From: JBHJGS01 sp050331575
GTDB lineage: Bacteria > Pseudomonadota > Alphaproteobacteria > Sphingomonadales > Rhodothalassiaceae
NCBI GenBank assembly: GCA_050331575.1
Contig: JBHJGS010000027.1
Location: 1 to 64,000 of the forward strand
Direction of reading: 5' to 3'
Length of the DNA: 64,000 nucleotides
Shown: piece after piece, positions 9,824 through 18,462 of the stretch
How the letters are laid out: each line of letters opens with the position of its first letter
Position numbering within the stretch: the stretch's first letter is position 1
Notes under the pieces: model-generated
The model's input: only the letters and a program-made list of their open reading frames with translations
The model's database searches: none
What the model was told of the DNA's origin: nothing
Program-made: the position numbers and the translations under genes

Positions 9824-10216
9824 TTAAGCCTCTAGGCTGAGCGCGCGGCCGACGGTTTGTTGCAGATCTGCACCGGCGGTGCGGGCACGATCGGCGATCA
9901 GCGCCATCGGGCCGGGTGCGCTGATCGCGCGGCCAGCAGCGATATCCTGCATGGTTTGAACGGATAGCAGCGCCCCGGCAAACGCCTCTCGCGCCCGGTC
10001 TTGTGCGGTTTTCGGACCAAGCTGCGGGCCCAGGGCGCGCAGGCCACTGCCCAGGCTCAAGTCCGACATCAGGGCGACGATGACCCGGCGGCGGCGTGTC
10101 TCCTGCCAGAATTGGCCGGCATCGGGAAAGCGACCGGCACTGCGCCGCGGCACCCAGCGGTCAACCAAGTCACCCGCCAGTCCGCTAAAGGCTGTGTATC
10201 CGAGCAATTCGCTCAC
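9824..10216 (-). CDS. Hypothetical protein upstream of valS
   Basis: The protein has about 130 residues from GTG at 10216, which follows an AAGGA ribosome site; a TTG at 10252 would add 12. The N-terminal half is mixed (YTAFSGLAGDLVDRWVPRR) and the C-terminal half is alanine-rich and helical. I recognise no domain, signal peptide or membrane segment. It lies 78 bases before valS on the same strand, so co-transcription is likely. In many alphaproteobacteria the gene before valS encodes the pole organiser PopZ (DUF2497); this protein lacks an obvious acidic, proline-rich middle and I do not call it PopZ. Confidence 0.6.
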   Translation of the reverse strand: MSELLGYTAFSGLAGDLVDRWVPRRSAGRFPDAGQFWQETRRRRVIVALMSDLSLGSGLRALGPQLGPKTAQDRAREAFAGALLSVQTMQDIAAGRAISAPGPMALIADRARTAGADLQQTVGRALSLEA

Positions 10217-10353
10217 GCCACCGGGTCCTTCTCCAGCACCGTCGCTTCTCAAACAGCCATAACACTCTATCTCAAATTGACGGGTTTGACACGGAAAATG
10301 TCAAGCAAGGCTGCGGCTGGAACTTGGGCCGGCGAAGGCCGTTGGCCGCAGAT

Positions 10354-12165
10354 ATGACGATTTGCCTCACTGTTGCGGCGCGCCGGCGGTTCATCAATCG
10401 CTTGGCCTGCGGCCTGATCCTCGCCAGCCTCTGTTTCCTGCCGGTCTGGGCGCAATCCGCCGAGCAGGGCAAGGCGCCTTATGCCTATAGCGTGGACAGC
10501 TTGGCCTTCGGTCTGGGCCAGGCGGATCGGCCGATTGATCTGACGACCCCGCAGGCGACGATGGAGGCCTTTCTCGCCGCTGCCCGGGCCGGCGATTACG
10601 AGCGTGCGGCCTTCGCCCTGAACCTGTCACGCATCCCTGCGCAGGATCGCGCGGCAGGGGCTGCGGATTTGGCGCGTCAGCTCTACTTCGTGATGGATTC
10701 CCAGGTCGGCCTGAACTGGAGCGAGATCCCGGACCGGCCCGCCGGTGCGCTGGACGAGCCGCGCCAGACCGGCGCGCCGCCGCCGCGCCGGTCGATCCAA
10801 CTGGCCACGGTGGAGGCGGCTGGGCGCAGCATTCCGATCAATCTGCAGCGCTTCGCCCCGCCTGATGGAGATCCGGTGTGGCTGGTCTCGCCGCATACGG
10901 TGGCCGAGGTGCCGGCGCTTTATGCCGCCCACGGTCCGGGCTTTCTGGAACAGTGGATCCCACGCGATCTGAGTGATCTGCGGCTGGCCGGGGAGGCTGT
11001 GTGGGTGTGGCTGGCGCTGGCCGCCCTGATCCTGCTCAGCATCGTGATCGGATGGCTGCTGGCCAAATTGATCCTGGCGATTATGGCGCGGTCCGATGCC
11101 TTGTGGCCGCGCACCATCCGCGACAGCATCGGCACGCCGCTGACCGTCACCTTGATGCTGGGCGCGTTTGCCGGCTTCATCCCGGCGCTGATCAGCCCGA
11201 CCGGGCCGGTCAGCAGCCGCATCGGCGGGCTGGCCCTGGCGCTTTTATATCTGGCGGTGATCTGGCTTTTGGTGCGGCTGATCTGGGGCATCGGCGAGGC
11301 GGTCAGCCGGCATTATCACCGCCGCCTGCCCGATCCTGAGCATGTCCAGGCGCGGCGCAAGCGAACCAAGATCAGCGTCGGCCGGCGCCTGGTCATCGGC
11401 GTGGCGATCTTTGCCGGCATCGGCCTGCTGCTGGCGCAGTTCGAGGTGTTCGACACGCTGGGCCTATCGCTGCTGGCCTCGGCCGGCGCGATCACGGTGA
11501 TCTTGTCGATCGCGGCCCGGCCTTTCTTGGAGAATATGGTCGCGGGCATGCAAATCGCGGCCACGGAGCCGGTGCGCATCGGCGATACCCTGTTGTTCGA
11601 GGGTTATTGGGGCACGGTGGAATCGATCGCCTTTACCTATGTCACCATCCATACCTGGGATCTGCGGCGGATCATCGTGCCGCACACCTATCTGCTGACC
11701 CATCCGTTCGAAAACTGGTCCAAGGAATCAGAATCCCGCAAGATGGTGGTGCATTTGATGGTCGATCATCGCATGGACATCGATGCGCTGCGCCAGAAAT
11801 ATCTACAGATCGTCGGCGAGGATCCGCGCTGGGAAGGCGAGGACAAGCGCCTGGAGGTGTTCGGCGTCACCGACGCGGCGATGGACATCCGCGTGCTCGC
11901 CTGCGGCCGGAGTTCCGGCGATACCTGGCATCTGCACTGCCATATCCGCGAACAGCTTATGAAGTTCATCCAGGGCTATGAGGATGGTCGATTTCTGGTG
12001 CGCCGTCGTCAGGTCTTGGAGCGCCGCCCTGGCGAGGGCTTATCCGCCCCGTCGGCCAACGGTCATGACCAGGCGGAGTGGCGCCAGGTCGGCGACGAGC
12101 AGCCCCCGCGACACGCCAGGCCGGAGCCGTCCGATGGCGAGGCAGCAGCTGAGGGCGGCGAATAG
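10354..12165 (+). CDS. MscS-family mechanosensitive channel with periplasmic N-terminal domain
   Basis: The protein has 603 residues. ATG at 10354 begins a signal peptide ending near PVWAQSAEQ. A periplasmic domain of about 200 residues is followed by membrane helices (VWVWLALAALILLSIVIGWLL, LALALLYLAVIWLLVRLIW, LVIGVAIFAGIGLLLAQF). The pore-type helix LGLSLLASAGAITVILSI then leads into the MscS beta domain (VRIGDTLLFEGYWGTVESIAFTYVTI). The C-terminus is a charged, disordered tail. Family members open under membrane tension and release solutes on osmotic downshock; larger ones such as this may have other triggers. It is divergent from the valS operon and converges on the next acyl-CoA synthetase. 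Confidence 0.9.
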   Translation: MTICLTVAARRRFINRLACGLILASLCFLPVWAQSAEQGKAPYAYSVDSLAFGLGQADRPIDLTTPQATMEAFLAAARAGDYERAAFALNLSRIPAQDRAAGAADLARQLYFVMDSQVGLNWSEIPDRPAGALDEPRQTGAPPPRRSIQLATVEAAGRSIPINLQRFAPPDGDPVWLVSPHTVAEVPALYAAHGPGFLEQWIPRDLSDLRLAGEAVWVWLALAALILLSIVIGWLLAKLILAIMARSDALWPRTIRDSIGTPLTVTLMLGAFAGFIPALISPTGPVSSRIGGLALALLYLAVIWLLVRLIWGIGEAVSRHYHRRLPDPEHVQARRKRTKISVGRRLVIGVAIFAGIGLLLAQFEVFDTLGLSLLASAGAITVILSIAARPFLENMVAGMQIAATEPVRIGDTLLFEGYWGTVESIAFTYVTIHTWDLRRIIVPHTYLLTHPFENWSKESESRKMVVHLMVDHRMDIDALRQKYLQIVGEDPRWEGEDKRLEVFGVTDAAMDIRVLACGRSSGDTWHLHCHIREQLMKFIQGYEDGRFLVRRRQVLERRPGEGLSAPSANGHDQAEWRQVGDEQPPRHARPEPSDGEAAAEGGE

Positions 12166-12231
12166 TCCCCGAGAGCCGGGCCAGCCGCCTCTGTCGCACC
12201 CCCCGCCGCGCACAGCGCAGCGGACCCCGCC

Positions 12232-14157
12232 TCAAACGCTGACGGAAACCTCGATCGCCAAGCGGTCCAGAAGGTCCCGGGCGCGTGCTGCATCCGCCCC
12301 GCTATAGGCCCTGACGGTTAGGCGCAAGTCGCCGCCCGGTCCCGCCGCCAGGTCAAACGTCGCGCGGATGTGCTGGCTTTCGAGCAGTGCCGCCACGACA
12401 CGCTCGGCCGCCGCCTGGTGCAAGGGCGGTTTCGAGATCTTGCCCACGGCCGTGAGCGGCAAGTCCTCGCAAATCTCCAAATGCACCGGCAGGGCCGCGC
12501 GCTCAGGGATTTCGGCACGGGCATGCGCCATCAGCTCCTCCGCCGTAGCGGTCCGACCCGGCCGCAGCGTGACATAGGCGCAGGGCAGTTCGCCGGCATC
12601 GGGGTCGGGCTGGCCCACCGCGGCGCACAGAGCCACGGCGGGGTGATTGGCCAGAGTCTCTTCGATCACAGCGGGATCGATATTGTGCCCGCCGCGGACG
12701 ATGATGTCTTTGGCGCGACCGGACAGCCAGACATAGCCGTCGCCATCGATGCGCGCCAAGTCGCCGGTGTTCAGCCAGCCGTCGGCCAGCAGCACGCCGC
12801 GATTGGCGCTGGCCTGCCGATACCCCAGAAACACGTTCGGACCGCGGATCAACAGCGCGCCCATCTCTCCAGGGCCGGCCTGCTCGAAGCGTCCCTCTTC
12901 GGTGATGTGGGAGGCGACGGCCAACTCCTGATAAGGATGACGCAAGCCGACCGAGCCGATGCGCCGGGCGCCCAGAACCGGATTGGTGGTGCTGGCGCAG
13001 GTGCCTTCGGTCAGGCCATAGCCTTCCAGGATCATCAGCCCGGTCTCGTCCTCAAAGCGCTTGAACAGCTCCTTGGACATGGGCGCTGCCCCGCAAATTG
13101 CGAAGCGCAGGCTGGACAGGTCATAGCCTTCGCGCGGCTGTTGCAGCAGCCGGGCATAGATGGTTGGCACCGCCGAAAAGCTGGTGATCTTGTGCGTGTC
13201 TACCAGCGCCCAGAAATTCTCCACCAGGCCCGGCGTGCGATAGCCGGCGGCCCCGGCCAGCACCACCTCCGCCCCGCGGGAAAAGGGCGCAAGCCCGGTG
13301 ACCATGGCGCCGTTGACGTGGAACAGCGGCAGGCCGCACAGCACCGTGTCGGTTTCGCTCAAGCCGGCAAGCCCGGCCAGCGACCAGGCCATATAGCCTT
13401 GATTGCGATGGCTGTGCATGGCCAGCTTCGGCGCCCCGGTGGTGCCGCCGGTGTGGAACATCGCCGCCGGTGTCGTCTCGGTGATGCGTCGGGTGGTGCT
13501 GATGCGCCCGCCGGTTTGGCCCTCCAGGGCTGTATCGAAATCCTCGTGGCGCAGGCCCTTGGGCAGCTTTACGCGCTTGGTCAGGCGCCGGGCCACCCAG
13601 CCTTTGGCGCCGCCGACATAATGCGTGGGATCAACCGTGAACACCGCGCGCAAGCCGCTCAGGCGCGGAACAATCGATTCCAGCTTGGGCCAGATATCAC
13701 TGCCCGGAGCCGGGCCAAGGCAGACCAGCACGCGCGCCTCAGCGGCACGCAAAAGGCCTTCCAGCTGCTTGGGTTCCAGCATCGGATTGATCATGCAGGC
13801 GACCGCCTCGGCCTCTGCGCCCCACAGGGCGATGTGGGTCTGCGGCAGATTGGGCAACACGATGGCGATGGTGTCGCGCGGGGTCAGCCCCATGGCGCGC
13901 AGCAAATGCGCAAAGCGGGTGATGCGGTCCAACAGCGTGGCATAGTCCAGCGTCACGCCAGTCTCGGAGGGGTCGGCGGTCAGCAGGAAGCGCAACGCGG
14001 TGCGGTTGCGATGCAATTCCGCCGCATCGGCGAGGATATCATAGGTCGAACGGATCGGCAGCCGCGCCTCCAAGGGCGTGGCTTCCACCGCCCGAATATC
14101 CTCCAAAGAGGCGATCGGGCTGAGCGGCGTCATCACGGGGTCAGTCTTCACCAGCAT
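12232..14157 (-). CDS. Acyl-CoA synthetase (AMP-forming)
   Basis: The protein has 641 residues from MLVKTDPVMTPLSP; a start at 14196 would add 13. The adenylate-forming core is clear: the P-loop-like FHTGGTTGAPKLAMHSH, GYGLTEGTCAS, the TGDLARID motif, and a C-terminal lysine in LTAVGKISKPPLHQ. It activates a carboxylic acid to its CoA thioester with ATP; the substrate cannot be read from sequence. After the AMP-binding C-terminal domain there are about 70 extra residues. It is convergent with the MscS gene and lies just downstream of the TRAP transporter genes on the same strand, so the acid imported by that transporter is a candidate substrate (inference). Confidence 0.9.
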   Translation of the reverse strand: MLVKTDPVMTPLSPIASLEDIRAVEATPLEARLPIRSTYDILADAAELHRNRTALRFLLTADPSETGVTLDYATLLDRITRFAHLLRAMGLTPRDTIAIVLPNLPQTHIALWGAEAEAVACMINPMLEPKQLEGLLRAAEARVLVCLGPAPGSDIWPKLESIVPRLSGLRAVFTVDPTHYVGGAKGWVARRLTKRVKLPKGLRHEDFDTALEGQTGGRISTTRRITETTPAAMFHTGGTTGAPKLAMHSHRNQGYMAWSLAGLAGLSETDTVLCGLPLFHVNGAMVTGLAPFSRGAEVVLAGAAGYRTPGLVENFWALVDTHKITSFSAVPTIYARLLQQPREGYDLSSLRFAICGAAPMSKELFKRFEDETGLMILEGYGLTEGTCASTTNPVLGARRIGSVGLRHPYQELAVASHITEEGRFEQAGPGEMGALLIRGPNVFLGYRQASANRGVLLADGWLNTGDLARIDGDGYVWLSGRAKDIIVRGGHNIDPAVIEETLANHPAVALCAAVGQPDPDAGELPCAYVTLRPGRTATAEELMAHARAEIPERAALPVHLEICEDLPLTAVGKISKPPLHQAAAERVVAALLESQHIRATFDLAAGPGGDLRLTVRAYSGADAARARDLLDRLAIEVSVSV

Positions 14158-14200
14158 AAGAGTTGGTTCTGTAGCGCGCGCAGCAGCGGAAAACAAAGGC

Positions 14201-15466
14201 CTAAAGCCGACCGGGCAGCCACAAGGCCAAGCCGGGGACCAAGGCCAAGATCAGGGCAAAGCCTGAAAGGATGATGAAAAAGGGCAAACTTGCCCAGGCA
14301 ATCCGGCTCAGGCGTTCGCCGGTCAGCGCCTGCACGATGAACAGGTTGAAGCCCAAGGGCGGCGTGATCTGGCCCATCTCCACCACAATCACCAGAAAGA
14401 TGCCGAACCATAGCGGGTCGAAGCCGGCGGCAGCGACCAGCGGACCGGCCACCGGCAGTGTCATCACCACCAGTGACAGGCCGTCCAGGATCATGCCCAG
14501 CAGGGCGTAAACCAGCATCAACAGAAGGATCAGCGCAATCGGCTGATCGGCCAGGGGCGCCACCAATGCGGCGACTTGGCCGGGCAGGTCCAGATAAACC
14601 GCGGTGCGGGACAAGAACAGCGCGCCCAACAGCACCAGGCCGATCATGGCGGAGGTGCGCACCGCCGCGGCGAACGCCTCAAGCAGCCCGTCGCGGCCGA
14701 GCCGGCCTTGCCAGCGCGCCACCAGCAAGGCGCCGGCCACGCCGATCACGGCCGATTCCGTGGGCGTGGCCAGCCCGGCATAAAGCGAGCCCAAGACGGT
14801 TAGGATCAGCACGATCACCGGGCCCAGGGCCGCAAGCGTGGCTTGCCAACCCAAGGGCTGCTGCGGATCGGCATGGCCGCGCCCGCCGGCGATGGCGACA
14901 TAGACCATAAACAGCAGCGCCAGCAGCAGTCCCGGCACGATCCCGGCCAGGAACAGATCCAGGATCGAGACCTCGGCCAGAACGCCGTAAAGGATCAGAA
15001 TGATGCTGGGCGGGATCAAAAACCCCAAGGTGCCGGCGCCGCACAGGGAACCCATGGCAAGGCTGCGGTCATAGCGCCGGGCGGCCAGTTCCTTCACGGT
15101 GATGCGGCCGATCGTGGCGGTGGTGGCCGCAGACGAGCCGCTGGCGGCGGCCAGCAGGGTGCAGCCCAAGATATTGACCTGGACCAGGCCCCCGGGTAGC
15201 CGCGCCATCAGCGGGCCCAAGCTGCGGAACAGGCCTTGCGCCACGCCGCCGCGCAGAAGGATCTCGCCCATCAAGACGAACAGCGGCAAAGGGGCCAGCT
15301 CCGCCGCGGCCAGTCCGCTCCATGCCGAAAAGGCCAGGGCCGCGGTGACATTGACGTCCAGAAACAGGCTCAGCGCGATCACGCTGGCGCCGGCCAGCGC
15401 CAGGCCGATCCATACGCCGGCGGCGATCAACGCCACCACCAGGACGAACAGCAGGATCAGTTCCAT
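14201..15466 (-). CDS. dctM: TRAP transporter large permease
   Basis: The protein has 421 residues and starts MELILLFVLVV. About twelve hydrophobic helices and DctM features are seen, such as GCTLLAAASGSSAATTATIG and IPPSIILILYGVLAEVSI. It is the sodium-coupled membrane channel of a tripartite ATP-independent periplasmic system. The open frame extends upstream to 15961, but that extra part only shadows dctQ in another frame. The start overlaps the end of dctQ by 10 bases, typical of coupled TRAP operons. Confidence 0.93.
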   Translation of the reverse strand: MELILLFVLVVALIAAGVWIGLALAGASVIALSLFLDVNVTAALAFSAWSGLAAAELAPLPLFVLMGEILLRGGVAQGLFRSLGPLMARLPGGLVQVNILGCTLLAAASGSSAATTATIGRITVKELAARRYDRSLAMGSLCGAGTLGFLIPPSIILILYGVLAEVSILDLFLAGIVPGLLLALLFMVYVAIAGGRGHADPQQPLGWQATLAALGPVIVLILTVLGSLYAGLATPTESAVIGVAGALLVARWQGRLGRDGLLEAFAAAVRTSAMIGLVLLGALFLSRTAVYLDLPGQVAALVAPLADQPIALILLLMLVYALLGMILDGLSLVVMTLPVAGPLVAAAGFDPLWFGIFLVIVVEMGQITPPLGFNLFIVQALTGERLSRIAWASLPFFIILSGFALILALVPGLALWLPGRL

Positions 15467-15900
15467 GATCGCGCCAGCAGTCGCTTCAGCACGGATAGCA
15501 CCAACATGGCCAGGCCCCAGGCAAACAGGATCTGGGGCAGCCAAAGCGGTGTCCGGCTGGGAAAATAGGAGCGGGCGCCCTGTTCCAGGCTGGTGATCGC
15601 CCAGTCTAGCATTGCCCAGGCCGCCAGCGCGGACACCAAGAGGGCAATGCCTTCGGCAACCGGGCCGAGGCGCCCGGCGGCCAGTGCGACGCGGACATGC
15701 GCCCGCGCGCTCATCGCCGGGCCCAGGCCCCAGACGAAGGCCAAGCCGGTGAGATAGCCGGCATATTCGGTCGCGAACGCCAGGCTGGCGCCCAGCGGCC
15801 GCAAGACCACCTCCGCCAGCCCGAGCAGGACCAACAGCGCCAGGGCGGCGATCGCGCCGGCCATGGTGATGCGCTCCAGCCGATCGATCAGCCCGGTCAT
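15457..15900 (-). CDS. dctQ: TRAP transporter small permease
   Basis: The protein has 147 residues starting MTGLIDRLERITMAG, with four predicted membrane helices as usual for DctQ. The start ATG overlaps the dctP stop in ATGA, so the order is dctP-dctQ-dctM. It bridges the binding protein and the large permease. The longer frame to 15972 lies inside dctP and is not used. Confidence 0.9.
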   Translation of the reverse strand: MTGLIDRLERITMAGAIAALALLVLLGLAEVVLRPLGASLAFATEYAGYLTGLAFVWGLGPAMSARAHVRVALAAGRLGPVAEGIALLVSALAAWAMLDWAITSLEQGARSYFPSRTPLWLPQILFAWGLAMLVLSVLKRLLARSWN

Positions 15901-16913
15901 CGCCGCGCGTCCAAAAACGCCTGCAAGATGCGCTGCGCCTCCGGCCCGGCCTCCCGGACATAGGCCTGCCACATCGGTCGGGCCGCGGCTTCCATATTCG
16001 CCAGCATGGCCGGGTCCGGCACGATCACCTGCATGCCCTTGGCGCGCAGATCCTGCCGTTTGGCGGCATCATCGGCCGCGGCGACCGCCCAGAAGCCGGC
16101 CTCCATCTCGTCCGCCACCTGCCGGACGATCTGCTGCAGGTCCGCGTCCAGCCGCGCCCAGGCCTTGGCCTCCACCGCCATGAGATTGACCAGCCAGGTA
16201 TGATTGGATCGCACAAGATGGCTCATGAAGTCCCAGTAGCGCTGGGCTGCCGCGCTGGTCGCCGAGGTCATCGTGGCGTCGACCACGCCGGAGGCCAGCG
16301 CCGGCACCACATCCCCCAGCGGCAATTGCACCGGATTGAGCCCGAGCCGGCGCATCAGCTCGCTGGTCAAGCGGTCATAGGTGCGGATGCGCAGACCCTG
16401 CATGGCGGCCAGGCTGTCGGTGGGCCGCTTGAAATAGAGATACTGATTGGGCCAGGGCACGCGATAGAGCAGCACCGCCCCCTTCTCTTGCAAGGCCGCG
16501 GCCATGGCCGGCCGGGCCAGTCGGTCCAATTGGCGCAGTTCCGCCTGGTCGCGCGCCAGAAACGGCAGGCTGTCCAGCGCCAGGATCGGCGCGGTGCCGA
16601 TCTGCTGCACGCCGGGCATTTCCGCCAGATGCACCACGCCTTCGCTGAGCGCGCGCAACGCCTCCGGTCCCTTCAGCCCCAGCACGCCGCCGGCATAGAC
16701 GCGGATGCGGATGCGTCCGCCGGAGCGTTGCTCCACGGCCCGAGCGAAGCGGCGGGCATTGTGCGTGTGGAATTCCTGCTCCGACCAGGGCAGGGACATG
16801 ACCCAATCATGCATCGGCCGCTGCTCGCCGCAACCGCTCAAACACAGCAGCGTTAGCGCCAGCAGCGCCTTTGCGCCGGCAACCAGGCGGCCTATGCTGC
16901 GCACACGCCCCAC
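15897..16913 (-). CDS. dctP: TRAP transporter substrate-binding lipoprotein
   Basis: The protein has 338 residues from GTG. The N-terminus is a lipoprotein signal (ALLALTLLCLSGC), so the mature protein is probably anchored by lipid at C28. DctP-type features follow: the HTHNARRFARAVEQRSGGRI start of the fold and the LRIRTYDRLTSELMRRLG segment, whose arginine would contact the carboxylate of the ligand. Ligands of the family are mostly organic acids; this one is not identifiable. The start lies only about 20 bases from the divergent semialdehyde dehydrogenase gene, so the two may share control and substrate. A later GTG at 16904 is an alternative start. Confidence 0.88.
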   Translation of the reverse strand: MGRVRSIGRLVAGAKALLALTLLCLSGCGEQRPMHDWVMSLPWSEQEFHTHNARRFARAVEQRSGGRIRIRVYAGGVLGLKGPEALRALSEGVVHLAEMPGVQQIGTAPILALDSLPFLARDQAELRQLDRLARPAMAAALQEKGAVLLYRVPWPNQYLYFKRPTDSLAAMQGLRIRTYDRLTSELMRRLGLNPVQLPLGDVVPALASGVVDATMTSATSAAAQRYWDFMSHLVRSNHTWLVNLMAVEAKAWARLDADLQQIVRQVADEMEAGFWAVAAADDAAKRQDLRAKGMQVIVPDPAMLANMEAAARPMWQAYVREAGPEAQRILQAFLDARR

Positions 16914-16933
16914 CCTGCTGCGGGAGACATGTC

Positions 16934-18379
16934 ATGCCGCTTGATCATTCCACCCTCTTGCGCCGCCAAGCCTATATCGACGGGCAATGGTGCGACGCCG
17001 AGAGCGGCGCGGTCAATGAGGTGCGCAATCCGGCCAATGGCGATGTCATCGCCACGGTGCCCGATATGGGCGCGGCGGAAACCAACCGCGCCATCGAGGC
17101 CGCCGCCCGGGCGATGCCCGACTGGGTCGCCAAGACCGCGCAAAGCCGCGCCGATGTGCTGACGCGCTGGGCCGATCTGATGATGCAGCATCACGACGAT
17201 CTGGCCCGGCTGATGACGCTGGAGCAGGGCAAGCCCGTGACCGAGGCACGCGGCGAGATCGCCTATGCCGCCAATTTTCTTTACTGGTTCGCGGAGGAGG
17301 GCCGGCGCGCCTATGGCCGCACGATCCCGTCGCACCGCACCGACACCCGCATCCTCACCCTAAAGCAGCCGGTCGGGGTCACCGCCGCGATCACGCCGTG
17401 GAACTTTCCCTCCGCCATGCTGACGCGCAAGGCCGGCCCCGCCCTGGCGGCGGGATGCCCGGTGGTGGCCAAGCCGGCGGAGGACACGCCGTTGTCCGCC
17501 CTGGCGCTGGCCGCCTTGGCGGAGGAGGCGGGGCTGCCCGCTGGCTTGTTCAACATCGTCACCGGCGATGCCAAGACCATCGGTGAGACGCTGACCAAGA
17601 GCGACATCGTGCGCAAGATCACCTTCACCGGCTCCACCGAGGTCGGCCGGCTGTTGATGCAGCAGAGCGCGTCGACCATCAAGAAGATCAGCCTGGAATT
17701 GGGCGGCAACGCGCCGTTTCTGGTGTTCGACGATGCTGATCTGGACGCCGCGGTGGAGGGCGCGGTGGCCTGCAAGTTCCGCAATGCCGGGCAGACCTGC
17801 GTCTGCGCCAACCGTATTCTGGTGCAGGCCGGCGTCTATGACGACTTCCTGAAGCGCTTCGAGGCGGCGGTAACGCGGCTGTCGGTCGGGCCCGGCGATC
17901 AGGGCCACGATATCGGCCCGCTGATCAACGCTGACGCGGTGGAGAAGGTCGAACGCCATATCGCCGACGCCACATCGAAGGGGGCGGAGCTGGTGGTCGG
18001 CGGCCAACCGCATGATCTGGGCGGCACCTTTTTCCAGCCGACGATCATCAGCGGCCTGACCCAGCAGATGCAGTGCTTTGGGGAGGAGACGTTCGGACCG
18101 ATGGCGCCGATCGGCCGGTTCGACGGCGAGGACGACGCGCTGGCGCTGGCCAACGCCACCGAATATGGCCTGGCCAGCTATTTCTACGCCCGCGATGTCG
18201 GCCGCATCTTCCGCATCGCCGAGGCGCTGGAGTGCGGCATTGTTGGCGTCAATACCGGCATCATCTCCACGGAGGTGGCCCCGTTCGGCGGCGTCAAGCA
18301 ATCCGGCCTGGGCCGGGAAGGCGGCAGCGACGGTCTGGAGGAGTTTCTCGAGACCAAATATGTCAGCCTGACACTCTAA
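16934..18379 (+). CDS. gabD: NAD(P)-dependent succinate-semialdehyde dehydrogenase
   Basis: The protein has 481 residues, full length for GabD. It oxidises succinate semialdehyde to succinate, the last step of 4-aminobutyrate or 4-hydroxybutyrate breakdown. The cofactor motif FTGSTEVGRLLM, the catalytic glutamate in LELGGNAPF and the catalytic cysteine in NAGQTCVCANRI are all present; the last pattern is characteristic of GabD within the aldehyde dehydrogenases. ATG at 16934 follows GGGAGA. The gene is divergent from a TRAP transporter. Related semialdehydes remain possible substrates. Confidence 0.9.
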   Translation: MPLDHSTLLRRQAYIDGQWCDAESGAVNEVRNPANGDVIATVPDMGAAETNRAIEAAARAMPDWVAKTAQSRADVLTRWADLMMQHHDDLARLMTLEQGKPVTEARGEIAYAANFLYWFAEEGRRAYGRTIPSHRTDTRILTLKQPVGVTAAITPWNFPSAMLTRKAGPALAAGCPVVAKPAEDTPLSALALAALAEEAGLPAGLFNIVTGDAKTIGETLTKSDIVRKITFTGSTEVGRLLMQQSASTIKKISLELGGNAPFLVFDDADLDAAVEGAVACKFRNAGQTCVCANRILVQAGVYDDFLKRFEAAVTRLSVGPGDQGHDIGPLINADAVEKVERHIADATSKGAELVVGGQPHDLGGTFFQPTIISGLTQQMQCFGEETFGPMAPIGRFDGEDDALALANATEYGLASYFYARDVGRIFRIAEALECGIVGVNTGIISTEVAPFGGVKQSGLGREGGSDGLEEFLETKYVSLTL

Positions 18380-18393
18380 CTGAGGCGGATAAC

Positions 18394-18456
18394 GTTGCTC
18401 GCTCTCGCAACGGCAGGCAGTTTCATCCGACCAATCGCGATCGCGATCGGTCGGAT
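18394..18456 (+). repeat. 63-bp palindromic dispersed repeat, copy A
   Basis: This is one of four 63-bp copies in the window. It starts GTTGCTCGCTCTC and ends in a perfect dyad ATCCGACC ... GGTCGGAT around AATCGCGATCGCGAT. It lies between the converging ends of gabD and the coiled-coil protein gene, where it could form a hairpin in either transcript. Confidence 0.85.
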
Positions 18457-18462
18457 ACTGTC

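Noticed and set aside
12370..14274. 634-codon plus-strand frame
   Set aside because: It mirrors the acyl-CoA synthetase on the minus strand and shows no family sequence.
14201..15961. A DctQ-DctM fusion protein
   Set aside because: The first 165 codons of this frame are dctQ read out of frame; dctQ has its own good frame with ATGA coupling.
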